A DNA stretch of 47,005 nucleotides from NCBI GenBank assembly GCA_023398105.1, contig JAEWST010000083.1, forward strand, positions 1-47,005, in the 5' to 3' direction. Made by a program: the position numbers and the translations under genes. A model generated the notes under the pieces. It saw nothing but the letters and a program-made list of their open reading frames with translations. It was not told the DNA's origin and searched no databases. Origin of the DNA: Bacillota bacterium (GTDB lineage Bacteria > Bacillota > Clostridia > Acetivibrionales > DSM-1351). Below, in pieces: positions 9,720 to 19,242 of this stretch. Within the stretch, counting starts at the first letter, position 1. Each line of letters begins with the position of its first letter.

Positions 9720-9873
9720 TATAACGAGGCAAAAAATATTCCCCATTTCTATAAGTGGTGGGTAACGCTTTGATTTTCAGGCGGTGAGAATATCTCTCGC
9801 CTCGCTTACACGCCGCTGATGTTATGAAATTTTTCTACAATCGAAAAGTTTCATTTTAAATCTAGGCGTTATA
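9720..9873 (-). repeat. Dispersed MITE-like repeat, copy B (short form)
   Basis: A 154-bp copy in reverse orientation, bounded by TATAACG and CGTTATA. It has the same left end (CCTAGATTYAAAATGAAA on its own strand) and the same right end (TATAGAA...GCCTCGTTATA) as copies A and F. It lacks the central double-hairpin insert. Together with copy A it brackets about 725 bp of gene-free DNA. Confidence 0.8.
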
Positions 9874-10761
9874 ATAGGTGTCTCAATTTTTGCTATTTAA
9901 GCAAGTACTTCTGAACCTTGAAAATTCAATAATGTGGCTAGTACTATGCTAAGGCAATAGTTATCATCTGAAAATTAGATTTCAGAAATGACCATAGCAT
10001 AATTAACACATAGAATTTTCACCAAATATACAGTGGAAATTCGATTGTCGTATTGAACTGCAAGGATTATAAGAAATTCTTTGGTACTCTAGGTATTTGA
10101 CATAAAATTGTATTATTCTTCAAGAGGTACAGATTCTTTTTATTGATTTTTTCAGAAATAGTTAATAAGATATTTCGATTTCCATCTTCTACAATAAAGA
10201 ATTGTATATTTGAGCTTTCTGCTCAATCCCCCATTTAATTGTTGCTTTTTCTTAATTAATATTATACTATATTTTACTCCGAATTTTCTATTGTGCATAA
10301 ATGATAAAAATATGCTATATTAACTTGAAATTTTATGGTTTTTGCTGATTTTTTCAATTTTTAGACTAACTAAGCAAACTAATTTTCCTATGCGCTTGTA
10401 TGTATGCTTTTATGTAGTTGCTACAGGGATAATCATGTCAATTCAGATTAGAACTAAACATTTTTTTATTTTGCTTTAAGCAACTCTAATTAGATGTATA
10501 GTTCTTTAATGTTGTACTGAGTATATTTATTATCCTTTAGTTCAACCTAGACTATTGGTTTCTAGCCGATAGTAATTGACTTTGAAAGTAAAATTTTGTT
10601 TTTAGCGGTTCATTATTCGTTGTATTAATTTTACATTATATTGATGCTATAAGCTAAACATTTTTATTTTATAAAATAGTTTTTTAATTGCATCAATGCT
10701 TTTTGAGATTATTTATCCAATAACTTGTTGTTAATCTTAATATTATAGGAGGGTATTTTGT

Positions 10762-12594
10762 ATGAAAAAAGGTCGTATGCTAATCATGTCATTAGTTCTA
10801 GCACTTGCTACAAGTGTTTTTTCAATGACATTTGTATCTGCAGCAACGCTGTATGGTGATTTAAACCAGGATGGTGCAATAGACGCCATAGATTATGCTG
10901 CAATGAAAGGCTATCTTTTAGGTAGTTCAGTACTTCCTGCTCCTGAAGCAGCAGATTTAGATGCAGATGGTACTATCAATGCTCTTGATTACTCATTACT
11001 AAAACAGTATTTGCTTAAAATGATTGATAAGTTCCCAGCTGATAAAGGAGAAACTGTAAAGAAGACAGAAGCAGAAAAATTGCTTGGAGACATAATTTTC
11101 TCTGTACCTGGTTCTACCTTTAAAAATTCACTTTCAGTATCTTTGAGTACAAAAATTGAAAATGCTCAAATACGTTATACAACTGATGGAAAAGTTCCCA
11201 CTATCAGTTCTAAATTGTATTCAAGTGCTATTTCAATAACAAAGACAACACAATTAAGAGCCCAAGCTTTTGTAGATGGAGCAGAAAGCGGCAAGGTAGG
11301 CACAGCCGTTTATGTTTGCAGTTCAATAGATGCCACTCATGATTTGCCTGTTGTAATTATTGATTCATATGGTGCTGGAAAACCAGGTAAAGAAGACTAT
11401 TTTGATGCTGCTATCATGGTAATGGAGCCAAAAAACAATCAAACTACATTGTTACAAGCTCCTTCAATTGCTACACGTGGTGGCTACCATGTTCGTGGAC
11501 AATCTTCCTCAAATTTTGAGAAAACACCTTATAGACTCGAATTCTGGGATAACAAAGATGGAGATGCAAAATATTCAATAATGGGTCTTCCTGCTGATGG
11601 AGATTGGTGTTTACTTTCACCATACCCTGATAAATCCTTAATTCGTAACGCTTTTACATATGAATTAGGAAACTCAATGGGCTTAGAAACACCTGGCTAC
11701 ACTTTTGTAGAGGTATACATCAATATTGATAATCAGCCAGTATCTTCTGCTGACTACCAAGGTGTTTACTTGCTAACTGAAACCATTGAAATAGACAAAG
11801 ACCGCCTAAATATAGAGAAGCTTAAACCAGAGGATCTATCAGAACCGAATATTACAGGCGGTTACTTAATGCAGTTCAATATGATGGCAGCAGATCCTCC
11901 ACTAATTAGAGGTAATGGATGGTCTGACCTTGAGCTGACAGAACCTGACGATGCTACACCTGAGCAATTGTCTTGGATAACAAACTATATCCAAAAAACT
12001 CATAATGCTATCCACAGCTCAAATCCATCAAATCCAACTACTGGTTATCCTGCATACATAGATGTTGATTCATATGTAGATTTTATCATAATTAATGAAA
12101 TGGCACGTCAAGGTGACTCATACATCCGTAGTCAACGTATATTTAAAGACCGTGGCGGAAAGATTAATGCTGGTCCTCTATGGGACTTTGACCTTGGTTA
12201 TGAATGTACCACAGGCTTTGGCTGGGGTGGTGGAACATCTTCTACTGTAGAAGGCTGGCAGTTCCAACCAATGTTTGGTGGAAATAGTACTTGTGACTGG
12301 TACTTAACATTAATGAAGGATCCTAGTTTCCAGCAGAAAATTGCTGCTCGTTGGAGCTCATTACGTAGCGGACCTTTATCTGATGCAAATCTTATAGCTA
12401 AACTACAGCAGTTAACTACTCCATTGAGAAATGGTGCACAACGCAACTTCCAAAAATGGAATATTCTAGGAACTTCACAAATAGGTGGTTTTGGAACACA
12501 AACAACTCAGACTTGGCAGCAGCAAATAGATATTTTACAAAACTTTGTAATTAAGAGAGCTGCTTGGTTAGACAGATCTGGTTGGAGACCTTAA
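10762..12594 (+). CDS. Secreted dockerin-CotH kinase-fold protein
   Basis: The 610-residue protein has a signal peptide (1-28), a type I dockerin at the N-terminus (30-92), a chitobiase/hexosaminidase C-terminal-like beta domain (about 113-190; IRYTTDGKVPT) and a CotH-family atypical kinase domain (about 195-560). Each dockerin half has the calcium loop: DLNQDGAIDAID and DLDADGTINALD. CotH hallmarks are GYHVRGQSSSNFEKTPYRLEF, DWCLLSPYPDKSLIRN, GVYLLTETI and the D-x-D-bearing PLWDFDLGY. CotH of Bacillus phosphorylates spore-coat proteins, and the dockerin predicts docking on a scaffoldin cohesin. The substrate is unknown; phosphorylating scaffoldins or enzymes is inference. The start is supported by AGGAGGG 8 nt upstream. 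It has no operon partner. Confidence 0.9.
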   Translation: MKKGRMLIMSLVLALATSVFSMTFVSAATLYGDLNQDGAIDAIDYAAMKGYLLGSSVLPAPEAADLDADGTINALDYSLLKQYLLKMIDKFPADKGETVKKTEAEKLLGDIIFSVPGSTFKNSLSVSLSTKIENAQIRYTTDGKVPTISSKLYSSAISITKTTQLRAQAFVDGAESGKVGTAVYVCSSIDATHDLPVVIIDSYGAGKPGKEDYFDAAIMVMEPKNNQTTLLQAPSIATRGGYHVRGQSSSNFEKTPYRLEFWDNKDGDAKYSIMGLPADGDWCLLSPYPDKSLIRNAFTYELGNSMGLETPGYTFVEVYINIDNQPVSSADYQGVYLLTETIEIDKDRLNIEKLKPEDLSEPNITGGYLMQFNMMAADPPLIRGNGWSDLELTEPDDATPEQLSWITNYIQKTHNAIHSSNPSNPTTGYPAYIDVDSYVDFIIINEMARQGDSYIRSQRIFKDRGGKINAGPLWDFDLGYECTTGFGWGGGTSSTVEGWQFQPMFGGNSTCDWYLTLMKDPSFQQKIAARWSSLRSGPLSDANLIAKLQQLTTPLRNGAQRNFQKWNILGTSQIGGFGTQTTQTWQQQIDILQNFVIKRAAWLDRSGWRP

Positions 12595-12638
12595 CCCGTT
12601 ATTCTTCATCTGAAGCTTGAAAATACGTTATCCAGCGT

Positions 12639-12690
12639 CATACCGCCGATAATACTATACGCATAAAAATGAGGTGTTATCGGCGGTATG
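12639..12690. repeat. 14-bp perfect inverted repeat downstream of the CotH gene
   Basis: CATACCGCCGATAA (12639-12652) and its exact complement (12677-12690) are separated by 24 nt. The stem is GC-rich for this genome and lies 45 nt after the dockerin-CotH stop. There is no T-run, so it is not a classical terminator; it may stabilise the 3' end of the mRNA. Confidence 0.5.
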
Positions 12691-12903
12691 CGTCTGATAA
12701 ACGCTTACTAAATTGGGATTCAAATGTAAATGCATGATTATTTTTATCACCTTGGCAATTGTTGCGCATAGCATTTGTCAAATGATTAAATATTCATTTC
12801 AACCTAAACAAAGAATACCTGTAGAACTACATTTATTTATATTTATTAATCAAGCTTGCATTCAATCCATAATATTTAATAGTAGTTATTTACTAATATA
12901 TAT

Positions 12904-12945
12904 AAAAAACAAGTAACCAGACAATTGTCTGGTTACTTGTTTTTT
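12904..12945. terminator. Bidirectional terminator (42-bp perfect palindrome)
   Basis: The two 21-nt halves are exact reverse complements, starting AAAAAACAAGTAACC and centred on CAATTG. The run of A on one side and T on the other makes it a rho-independent terminator on both strands. It sits between the convergent dockerin-CotH and CE12 genes. Confidence 0.85.
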
Positions 12946-13007
12946 AGCCAACTTTCACAACAAAAATGCTTTATTACAGTTGAAGGAGTTGTATTTACTT
13001 GAGAATC

Positions 13008-14375
13008 TCAAAAACTAGTAATAGCTCCTAACAAATATTTTTTCATTAATGCAAAATCAATTGCATTAATATTTCCATCTCCATCAAGGTCTGCAGCAAT
13101 TTTATCATCTACCTCTGGCAAATCACTAATTACTCCCAACAAAAACTGCTTCATTAATGCAAAATCAATAGCATCAATATTTCCATCTCCATTTAAGTCA
13201 CCAGTTTTATCCTTATCTAGTGAAACAAATATCCCCTGCTTTTGTATATCCTCAGCTACTAATCTAGCCAACTCAGTTGCACCAGCTCTGTTAGGATGCA
13301 CAGCATCTCCGCTCATAAATATTGCAAGAGTTGCATTTTGACCAATACTAGTAAAATACTTAGAACTTAACACATTCAGGTCTACCAGCGGAACTTTCTC
13401 TTCTTTTGCAAGAGCAAGTGTGGAATGTCTATAATATCTGTTTTCTGATGTATGCACATTTGAAGAATTAAAATCTGTTGATCTTCCTTGTGGTGTTACC
13501 AATACAATAGTGGCACCTTTTGCTACTGTTTGTTTTACCATATCCCTCATTATTTCTTTGAACTGGGCTTCAGTTGTATTGTTCTTTGCGGCTGTGTCGT
13601 TTATTCCGAATTCTAATAAGAAATAATCACCAGGCTTAATGTATTTAAGAATTGCTTCAAACTGTCCATCATCTCTAAAGCCTCTGGCACACTGTCCGCT
13701 TGCCGCCATATTTCTAACTTGAAATTCTTTTGTATCAACAAATTTAGAAAGCAATTGCCCCCAACCAGCCTGTGCACTAGTGTCTATTGGATAGTAATTG
13801 CAAGCTGTTGAGTCTCCTCCTATGTATATAGTTCTGTTTGTTGCTGCATTATCGGATATTTTCTTAATTGTCAAAGCGCTTAGTGTAAAGGCGGTTCCTG
13901 CCTTACCTTCTGTAACCAATATATTTAACTGCCCGTCTGTAATAGGAATTTGAAATTTGTCCTTTGCAGAGTTTCCAGTCATATTGATTATTTGAAATAC
14001 CCCTTCTGCTGCAACACTTGCTCTTGATGTATTTCCCAATGTTACTCCAATCTCATATAATCCATTTGGCAAATCTACATTGAAGGTATTTGTACTTTTT
14101 GTACCATAGGTCAAAAACTGAACTGCATCGCTAGCCTCACCTGACCCAGATGCCGAAACATTTTTAATATTTGCAGGAGTATTAAATCCATATCCCTTTG
14201 CAGCACTATATCCCATTGTTGCGCTTACGCCAATATATCCCGATTGTACTGCCCCACCGCCAAAATCAAACTTATATTCCGTTGCCGCAATTGCATTAAA
14301 ACCATTTGCACTGCAGGCAATTGATGTTATACAAATGACAGCACACAAAAATTTGCATAGTTTATTTTTCAACAT
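13008..14375 (-). CDS. Rhamnogalacturonan acetylesterase (CE12) with C-terminal dockerin
   Basis: A cellulosomal esterase that removes acetyl groups from rhamnogalacturonan I. It has a signal peptide (1-31), an N-terminal beta-sandwich (about 33-172) typical of this family, an SGNH/GDSL hydrolase (about 181-382) and a dockerin (391-455). Catalytic candidates are Ser189 in GGDST, Asn259 in FGIND, and Asp357/His360 in GDAVHPN. The calcium loops are DLNGDGNIDAID and DLDGDGNINAID. It is the second gene of an operon: its ATG lies 9 nt after the stop of the PL11 gene, and its SD (GGGGGAA) begins at that stop codon, so translational coupling is likely. Transcription probably ends at the palindrome at 12904-12945. 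Confidence 0.92.
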   Translation of the reverse strand: MLKNKLCKFLCAVICITSIACSANGFNAIAATEYKFDFGGGAVQSGYIGVSATMGYSAAKGYGFNTPANIKNVSASGSGEASDAVQFLTYGTKSTNTFNVDLPNGLYEIGVTLGNTSRASVAAEGVFQIINMTGNSAKDKFQIPITDGQLNILVTEGKAGTAFTLSALTIKKISDNAATNRTIYIGGDSTACNYYPIDTSAQAGWGQLLSKFVDTKEFQVRNMAASGQCARGFRDDGQFEAILKYIKPGDYFLLEFGINDTAAKNNTTEAQFKEIMRDMVKQTVAKGATIVLVTPQGRSTDFNSSNVHTSENRYYRHSTLALAKEEKVPLVDLNVLSSKYFTSIGQNATLAIFMSGDAVHPNRAGATELARLVAEDIQKQGIFVSLDKDKTGDLNGDGNIDAIDFALMKQFLLGVISDLPEVDDKIAADLDGDGNINAIDFALMKKYLLGAITSF

Positions 14376-14384
14376 AGCTTCCCC

Positions 14385-17300
14385 CTACTTAACACCACTA
14401 GCTAATGGTATATTTAACTTCTTTACTTCCTGTGAGATAATTTTAGCTATTACATCTGCACCCGCTTCTGTAAAATGAGTATAATCAGTTCCATTTGAAG
14501 AAACCAAATACAATTTATATGTCTCATCATATCCAATTGAGGCATAGTGATTTAAGCTAAGTGTCATTAAATCTATTAAAGGCACATTATTTTCTTGTGC
14601 TACTTGCTTCATAGCAGTACAGTAATCAGGAAAATCGTTCTTAAAAGTATTATTTGAATAATTAAGTCTTGCTACAGGTGTTATTAAAACAGGAATAGCA
14701 CCTTTTGCACGGGCACCATCAATATACTTTTTAAGATACTCCTTATAAGTGGTATACGGTGCTGCATAACGATCCTCATTATTTACTGTTGCATCGTTAT
14801 GACCAAATTGAACAAACAAATAATCATCTGGCTTTATTACACTCAATATGCTGTCCAATCTACCCTGCTCAACAAAATTCTTAGAACTTCTTCCACCTAT
14901 TGCACGGTTTACAAAGGAAACATTTGAATTAAAATACTTCCAAATCATTTGACCCCATCCAGCCTGAGGATAATAAGATTCATTATAAGTCATTACAGTT
15001 GAATCGCCACAGAGATATACAGTAGTCCCATTAAATGGCGTTGTTGTTGGTATTGTTGCATTTGTTACCTCCAAATAATCAACATTAGGTCCTCCTGTGG
15101 CTGTAGTTGAAGCAGCTCTAATGGTATTATTACCTGCTATAAACCCAGCACTTAGAATTACATCTTGCCATGTTGTCCAGCTTCCTGTTGATTCAAAGCT
15201 AAGATTACTATTCATTGTGCTGCCGTTTACAGTAATTTCCATAGGACGGTTTGCATCTGTACCATTTGCGTATCTGAACTTCAGTGTTTGAACACCTTGT
15301 TTTTCAACATTCACAGTCCACTCAACATAGCTTGTTGTTTCATTGTTATAATTTGCATAGCCTTCTCCAGTATAGCCACCGTTGATTGTTTCTTTGACAC
15401 CATTAAATATGTACGCATCTTCCGCCTGAAATACTGTTGAAGGTATTTCAGGTTCTTGTGGTTCTTCTGGCTCTTCTGGTTCTTTTGGAAATTCAGTAAT
15501 TGCGCCTAACAGATACTTTTTCATCAATGCAAAGTCTATTGCATTGATATCTCCATCTAAATTTACATCAGCATTTGTTTTTGTTATGCTTACTGTTGAG
15601 TCAAGCAGATACTTCTTAAGCAATGCAAAATCTAACGCATCAATGTTGCCATCATTATTTACATCACCTAAAGTAGATTCATCTATAATCACAAGATTAT
15701 TAGGAGTATAAATATTGGGTGTTGGAACTTCCTTCATTCCATTGCCAATGAAAAAGCCAGTATGAGGCGGTTGATTATATGCAGTATTCTGCCATGCAAT
15801 TCCCAGCCTGTATATCGGATCGTGCATTAATGTATAAATTCTGCGATTTGTATTAATTGTAGTAGTATATATACGTAAAGCTTTGCTATCAGTTGTTGGG
15901 AATATTACTTCCTCTCTCCAATCGCCTAAAATATCAGCCTGTAAGGCTGGATTGGATTTTGTACCATTTACCGAAACACAACCACTAGCTGAAAGCAATG
16001 TTCCGCTATTGTATTTAGTAATGGTAGTACCGTCTAAAATTTCTCGAAGTTCATCTCCGTCCCACCATATTGCAAAGTTCATTTGTCCAGGAGCACTTCC
16101 AAGATTTTTACCTGTAGCACTATATAATCCCGAACCTGCTGCCCACATTTCAGCGCCTGGTGAAGTTGCAATTATATCAGCCGCCAAGGCTCTTCCGCAA
16201 TCTTTTGTATGATTATATCTGAATATTTCCTTACCTGTTTTGGCATCTAATAAAACAGCACCTTGTGAGCCTTCTAAAGCCGTCCACACTTCATAACCCT
16301 CTCTGTTAGGGTCTAGATCACTGAAATGCATTGCATCTCCATGTCCTAATCCAGTAGTCCACAAGCCTTTACCATTATGGTCGATGGCAGATGTGCCATT
16401 TAATATTTCATCGTAGCCGTCATTATCAACATCACCTACACTGAGGTTGTGATTGCCTTGTCCTGCCCATGCTGCATTGCCGCTGGTATTGCTGTCAAAT
16501 ACCCATCTCTGTGTAAGCTTTCCATCTTTAAAATCATATGCAGCCGCTACCATTCTTGTGTAATATCCCCTCATCATCACAAGACTTGGATGTACTCCGT
16601 CAAGGTAAGCTATACATGCTCTAAAACGGTCTACACGGTTTCCGTAATTATCACCCCAGCTGGAAACAGTCCCTCTTGGAGGATTATAGTTTACTGTTGA
16701 AAGTGCTGCACCTGTTTCGCCACTAAATACAGTAAGAAATTCTGGTCCTGATAATATGTAACCGTTAGCATCCACATAATTTGCATTTTTATCTCCAATA
16801 TATGTACCCTTGCCATCCAAAGTACCATCTGCAGTTTTACATGCAACCTCAGCCTTGCCATTACCATCAAGGTCATACACCATTACTTGAGTATAATGTG
16901 CACCTCCACGAATATTCTTCCCCAAGTTTATTGTCCATAATTTACTACCATTTAGCTTATAACCCTCAAGAAATACTGGATCAGTAACGCCTGCATTTGC
17001 ATTATCGTTTGTTGCTTTCTCCCATTTAACTACAATATCATACTCTCCATCGCCATCTAAGTCACCTGTGCTGCAATCGCCTGCTGAATAACCGCTTGCT
17101 GGCGGAGAAATAGGAACCTGCAGATAATTCTGTCCCCATACACTTGCAGCCTTTGAAGCAGCTTGTTCTTTGCCATCAAGAATTGCTTTAACAGTATAGG
17201 TTGAACTGGTGTTGCCATTTGCATCAAGATAGTTTGTGCTGTTTGTAATTGGTGCTGAATTTACCTTTGTTCCATTGCGATAAAGATTATAAGCAATACT

Positions 17301-17489
17301 CGCTGGCTCTGTACCAAACATTCTCCAGCTTATGAATACACCATTGCTAACCTTTACAGCCACAACACCTCGATCCAACTCCTCCATCTGACGTTGCTGA
17401 ACTGCTGCTATTGCCGATTGTTGCTGAATTGGCATAAATAACAATCCAATTTGCAAGCTTAAAAGAAATGCAACTACTTTTTTAAACAT
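14385..17489 (-). CDS. Bifunctional rhamnogalacturonan lyase (PL11)-dockerin-CBM35-CE12 esterase
   Basis: The 1034-residue pectinolytic enzyme has a signal peptide (1-28), a PL11 rhamnogalacturonan lyase (about 36-600; calcium-binding repeats such as DCSTGDLDGDGEYDIV and SVGDVDNDGYDE), an internal dockerin (606-667), a Pro/Glu linker (PKEPEEPEEPQEPE), a CBM35-like module (about 688-812; FQAEDAY, VDYLEV) and an SGNH esterase of CE12 type (822-1034). Esterase residues are Ser830 in CGDST and Asp1002/His1005 in DYTHF. Lyase and deacetylase act on the same backbone, so the fusion couples chain cleavage with removal of blocking acetyl groups. The dockerin is in the middle rather than at an end. 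The start follows GGGGGGAAAG. First gene of an operon with the separate CE12 enzyme. Confidence 0.93.
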   Translation of the reverse strand: MFKKVVAFLLSLQIGLLFMPIQQQSAIAAVQQRQMEELDRGVVAVKVSNGVFISWRMFGTEPASIAYNLYRNGTKVNSAPITNSTNYLDANGNTSSTYTVKAILDGKEQAASKAASVWGQNYLQVPISPPASGYSAGDCSTGDLDGDGEYDIVVKWEKATNDNANAGVTDPVFLEGYKLNGSKLWTINLGKNIRGGAHYTQVMVYDLDGNGKAEVACKTADGTLDGKGTYIGDKNANYVDANGYILSGPEFLTVFSGETGAALSTVNYNPPRGTVSSWGDNYGNRVDRFRACIAYLDGVHPSLVMMRGYYTRMVAAAYDFKDGKLTQRWVFDSNTSGNAAWAGQGNHNLSVGDVDNDGYDEILNGTSAIDHNGKGLWTTGLGHGDAMHFSDLDPNREGYEVWTALEGSQGAVLLDAKTGKEIFRYNHTKDCGRALAADIIATSPGAEMWAAGSGLYSATGKNLGSAPGQMNFAIWWDGDELREILDGTTITKYNSGTLLSASGCVSVNGTKSNPALQADILGDWREEVIFPTTDSKALRIYTTTINTNRRIYTLMHDPIYRLGIAWQNTAYNQPPHTGFFIGNGMKEVPTPNIYTPNNLVIIDESTLGDVNNDGNIDALDFALLKKYLLDSTVSITKTNADVNLDGDINAIDFALMKKYLLGAITEFPKEPEEPEEPQEPEIPSTVFQAEDAYIFNGVKETINGGYTGEGYANYNNETTSYVEWTVNVEKQGVQTLKFRYANGTDANRPMEITVNGSTMNSNLSFESTGSWTTWQDVILSAGFIAGNNTIRAASTTATGGPNVDYLEVTNATIPTTTPFNGTTVYLCGDSTVMTYNESYYPQAGWGQMIWKYFNSNVSFVNRAIGGRSSKNFVEQGRLDSILSVIKPDDYLFVQFGHNDATVNNEDRYAAPYTTYKEYLKKYIDGARAKGAIPVLITPVARLNYSNNTFKNDFPDYCTAMKQVAQENNVPLIDLMTLSLNHYASIGYDETYKLYLVSSNGTDYTHFTEAGADVIAKIISQEVKKLNIPLASGVK

Positions 17490-17990
17490 AACTTTCCCCC
17501 CTGAATTATCTTAATTTATTTACTCAAGTTTTTAAACAAATTTAATGGCTGAGCCTAAATAATTAAAGTTTTCCTGCACAGAACTCTCATCTTTAAGTTT
17601 ATGCTTTGTTGCCATTCTTTTATTTTAGCTTATGTATTTTATGAATTTATTCAAGACAATGTTTTTTCATTTGTTGACAGCATTTTTATACCTTTTTGTG
17701 CACGCTTCCACAATGTAGCATAAAAATTTTTATTTTCCAATTTAATAATACACCATATTCAGAGAGTGGTCAATCACAATGGGTTAGACGGATTTTGAGT
17801 AAAAAACCTTAAGTAATATGAATAAAACATTATACTTAAGGTTATAGGTTTTAAAATAATATTTTACTACAAAAATTGAATTTATTATAAATTAATGTTT
17901 TATATGGTATAATTAACGTATTATAAAAGGAGATATTGCTTTAAGAAGAGTGTGTAATTTAATTTTTATTTAAAGTAAGGAATGATTTTT
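17490..17990. other. Divergent intergenic region, pectin operon / HEPN-like gene
   Basis: About 500 bp without a gene, presumably holding the promoter of the pectin operon on the minus side and that of the HEPN-like gene on the plus side. Only the latter's extended -10 is recognisable. Confidence 0.4.
17905..17913 (+). promoter_or_regulatory. Extended -10 promoter element of the HEPN-like gene
   Basis: TGGTATAAT is an extended -10 element with a consensus hexamer at 17908-17913, placed 78 nt before the chosen ATG. No good -35 is visible, as is allowed for extended -10 promoters. Confidence 0.45.
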
Positions 17991-19058
17991 ATGGCATTGG
18001 ACATAAAATGGGTAGAGCAAAATTTGTATAGCAGTAAAGATTTTTACACTGATTACAATAGCACATTTATTCTTAACGATGCTCGTTATGACATAAATCG
18101 TTACTATGAAATAATCCGTGATTATCTTGAGTTAATGAAATACATATCAGAAAAACACCCAGACTTTTTTAGAAATCCGAAAGGACACCCTTATTATTGG
18201 ATAGGATTCTTTTTGTTTAAAATAAAGTATTATGAGCAAGCAATTTTCTATTTGGACGCAGCTTTAGCAGAAGATAAGAAATGTATGCCTGAATTTACAA
18301 AGAAAGAAAATGGTAATATAACTTATGGTTGGAGGAATTCGGGAGCAGCATTATTTTTTAAGTTGTATAAATTTCCAGACAATCATCCCTTTGCTTTTTT
18401 TAATTTTCCAGAACTAAAAGATAAAGTGAAAAAAATAATAGAAGATTTTAATTCAAATAATAAAGAAACATATCAAATTGATATTGAGACAGATTTTGTA
18501 GGAAAGTTTATTTATGAAATCTTAAAAACTGGTAATACTGCAGTAGCTACCGCATTGTATTCTTTTATTATGGAAAAAAGTGATATAGACGATATGATTA
18601 AACTAAAAAGTGACAATGGCGGAACTATAGAACCTATGATATTGCATTTGCTAAAAGGTTCGGTGTTATTTGAATCTCTTGTGAAAATCGAATATTATGA
18701 CAAGGCAAAACAGGATTTAATCAACGAAGAAGCAAGAAAGAAAGGAATAAGTCCTATTAATGTTGACGCTGATAAATTTTATGTAACACTTAGCAATATC
18801 TTTTTTAATAATGATTTTAAGAGTAAAATGGGCTACACAAATAATATAAAATCAAATGCTTCGGATATAAATGAAATTATTGTAACAATTAATAAGTTTT
18901 CGATTGTTGATTCTTTTACTTGTACCGCAAAACTACGTAATACGTCAGCTCATAATTTGTGTTGGGATAGCAGATTTATAAGTAACTATAGTGGATTATA
19001 TAATCATATAATTTATTCAATTTTATATTATATATATAATCAATATGTCAAGCCCTGA
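17991..19058 (+). CDS. TPR-like protein with C-terminal HEPN-type RNxxxH motif, function unknown
   Basis: The 355-residue soluble protein has no signal or membrane segment. Residues about 60-95 (YYWIGFFLFKIKYYEQAIFY, then LDAALAEDKK) look like a TPR repeat. The helical C-terminus contains AKLRNTSAHNL: Arg316-Asn317-x3-His321, the R-N-x3-H signature of HEPN ribonuclease and nucleotide-binding domains. HEPN proteins often serve in toxin-antitoxin, abortive-infection or RNA-processing roles; assigning defence here is inference. The second ATG (17991) is chosen because AAGGA lies 9 nt before it, while the first ATG (17982) abuts the SD. Base composition is even lower in GC than the flanking exoenzyme genes, and no functional partner is adjacent, which fits an acquired orphan. 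Confidence 0.6.
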   Translation: MALDIKWVEQNLYSSKDFYTDYNSTFILNDARYDINRYYEIIRDYLELMKYISEKHPDFFRNPKGHPYYWIGFFLFKIKYYEQAIFYLDAALAEDKKCMPEFTKKENGNITYGWRNSGAALFFKLYKFPDNHPFAFFNFPELKDKVKKIIEDFNSNNKETYQIDIETDFVGKFIYEILKTGNTAVATALYSFIMEKSDIDDMIKLKSDNGGTIEPMILHLLKGSVLFESLVKIEYYDKAKQDLINEEARKKGISPINVDADKFYVTLSNIFFNNDFKSKMGYTNNIKSNASDINEIIVTINKFSIVDSFTCTAKLRNTSAHNLCWDSRFISNYSGLYNHIIYSILYYIYNQYVKP

Positions 19059-19122
19059 TTAGCAGATTAGTTGAGTAATTAATTAGTGGCAGACCGGTGG
19101 CAAACAGGCTTTTAAGCAATAG

Positions 19123-19163
19123 AAAAGACAAGGGACAATTTAATTCAATCCCCTGTCTTTTTT
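19123..19163. terminator. Terminator after the HEPN-like gene and tRNA-Pro
   Basis: Stem AAAGACAAGGGA/TCCCCTGTCTTT (one mismatch) with a 14-nt loop, followed by a T-run on the plus strand. The reverse direction also ends in T-rich sequence, so it can serve the convergent tRNA gene. Confidence 0.7.
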
Positions 19164-19164
19164 A

Positions 19165-19242
19165 TGGTCGGAATGACACGATTTGAACGTGCGACCCCTT
19201 GCACCCCAAGCAAGTACTCTAGCCAAACTGAGCTACATCCCG
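19165..19242 (-). tRNA. tRNA-Pro (anticodon GGG)
   Basis: All arms fold on the minus strand: acceptor CGGGATG/CATTCCG (one G-U pair), D arm GCTC/GAGT, anticodon stem CTTGC/GCAAG with loop TTGGGGT giving anticodon GGG, T arm GCACG-TTCAAAT-CGTGT, discriminator A and encoded CCA. It decodes proline CCC/CCU. Confidence 0.93.

Larger units (their letters stand above)
8238..10761. other. 2.5-kb gene-free AT-rich region
   Basis: This lies between the divergent xylanase and dockerin-CotH genes and must hold both promoters. No credible ORF with a start and RBS is visible. It contains two copies of the dispersed repeat in opposite orientation (8767-8995 and 9720-9873). A 52-codon open stretch without a start on the minus strand (10067-10222) could be a decayed gene tail. 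The rest shows nothing recognisable. Confidence 0.6.
12595..13007. other. Intergenic region between convergent genes
   Basis: Contains the 14-bp inverted repeat 12639-12690 and the palindromic terminator 12904-12945. An open frame of 67 codons at 12713-12916 has no RBS, begins inside this non-coding region and ends within the terminator, so it is not called. Confidence 0.5.

Noticed and set aside
10067..10222. 52 open codons on the minus strand reading ESSNIQFFIVEDGNRNILLT
   Set aside because: No start codon or RBS and no recognised family; kept only as a note in the gene-free region.
12713..12916. 67-codon plus-strand frame downstream of the CotH gene
   Set aside because: It lacks an SD and ends inside the palindromic terminator.
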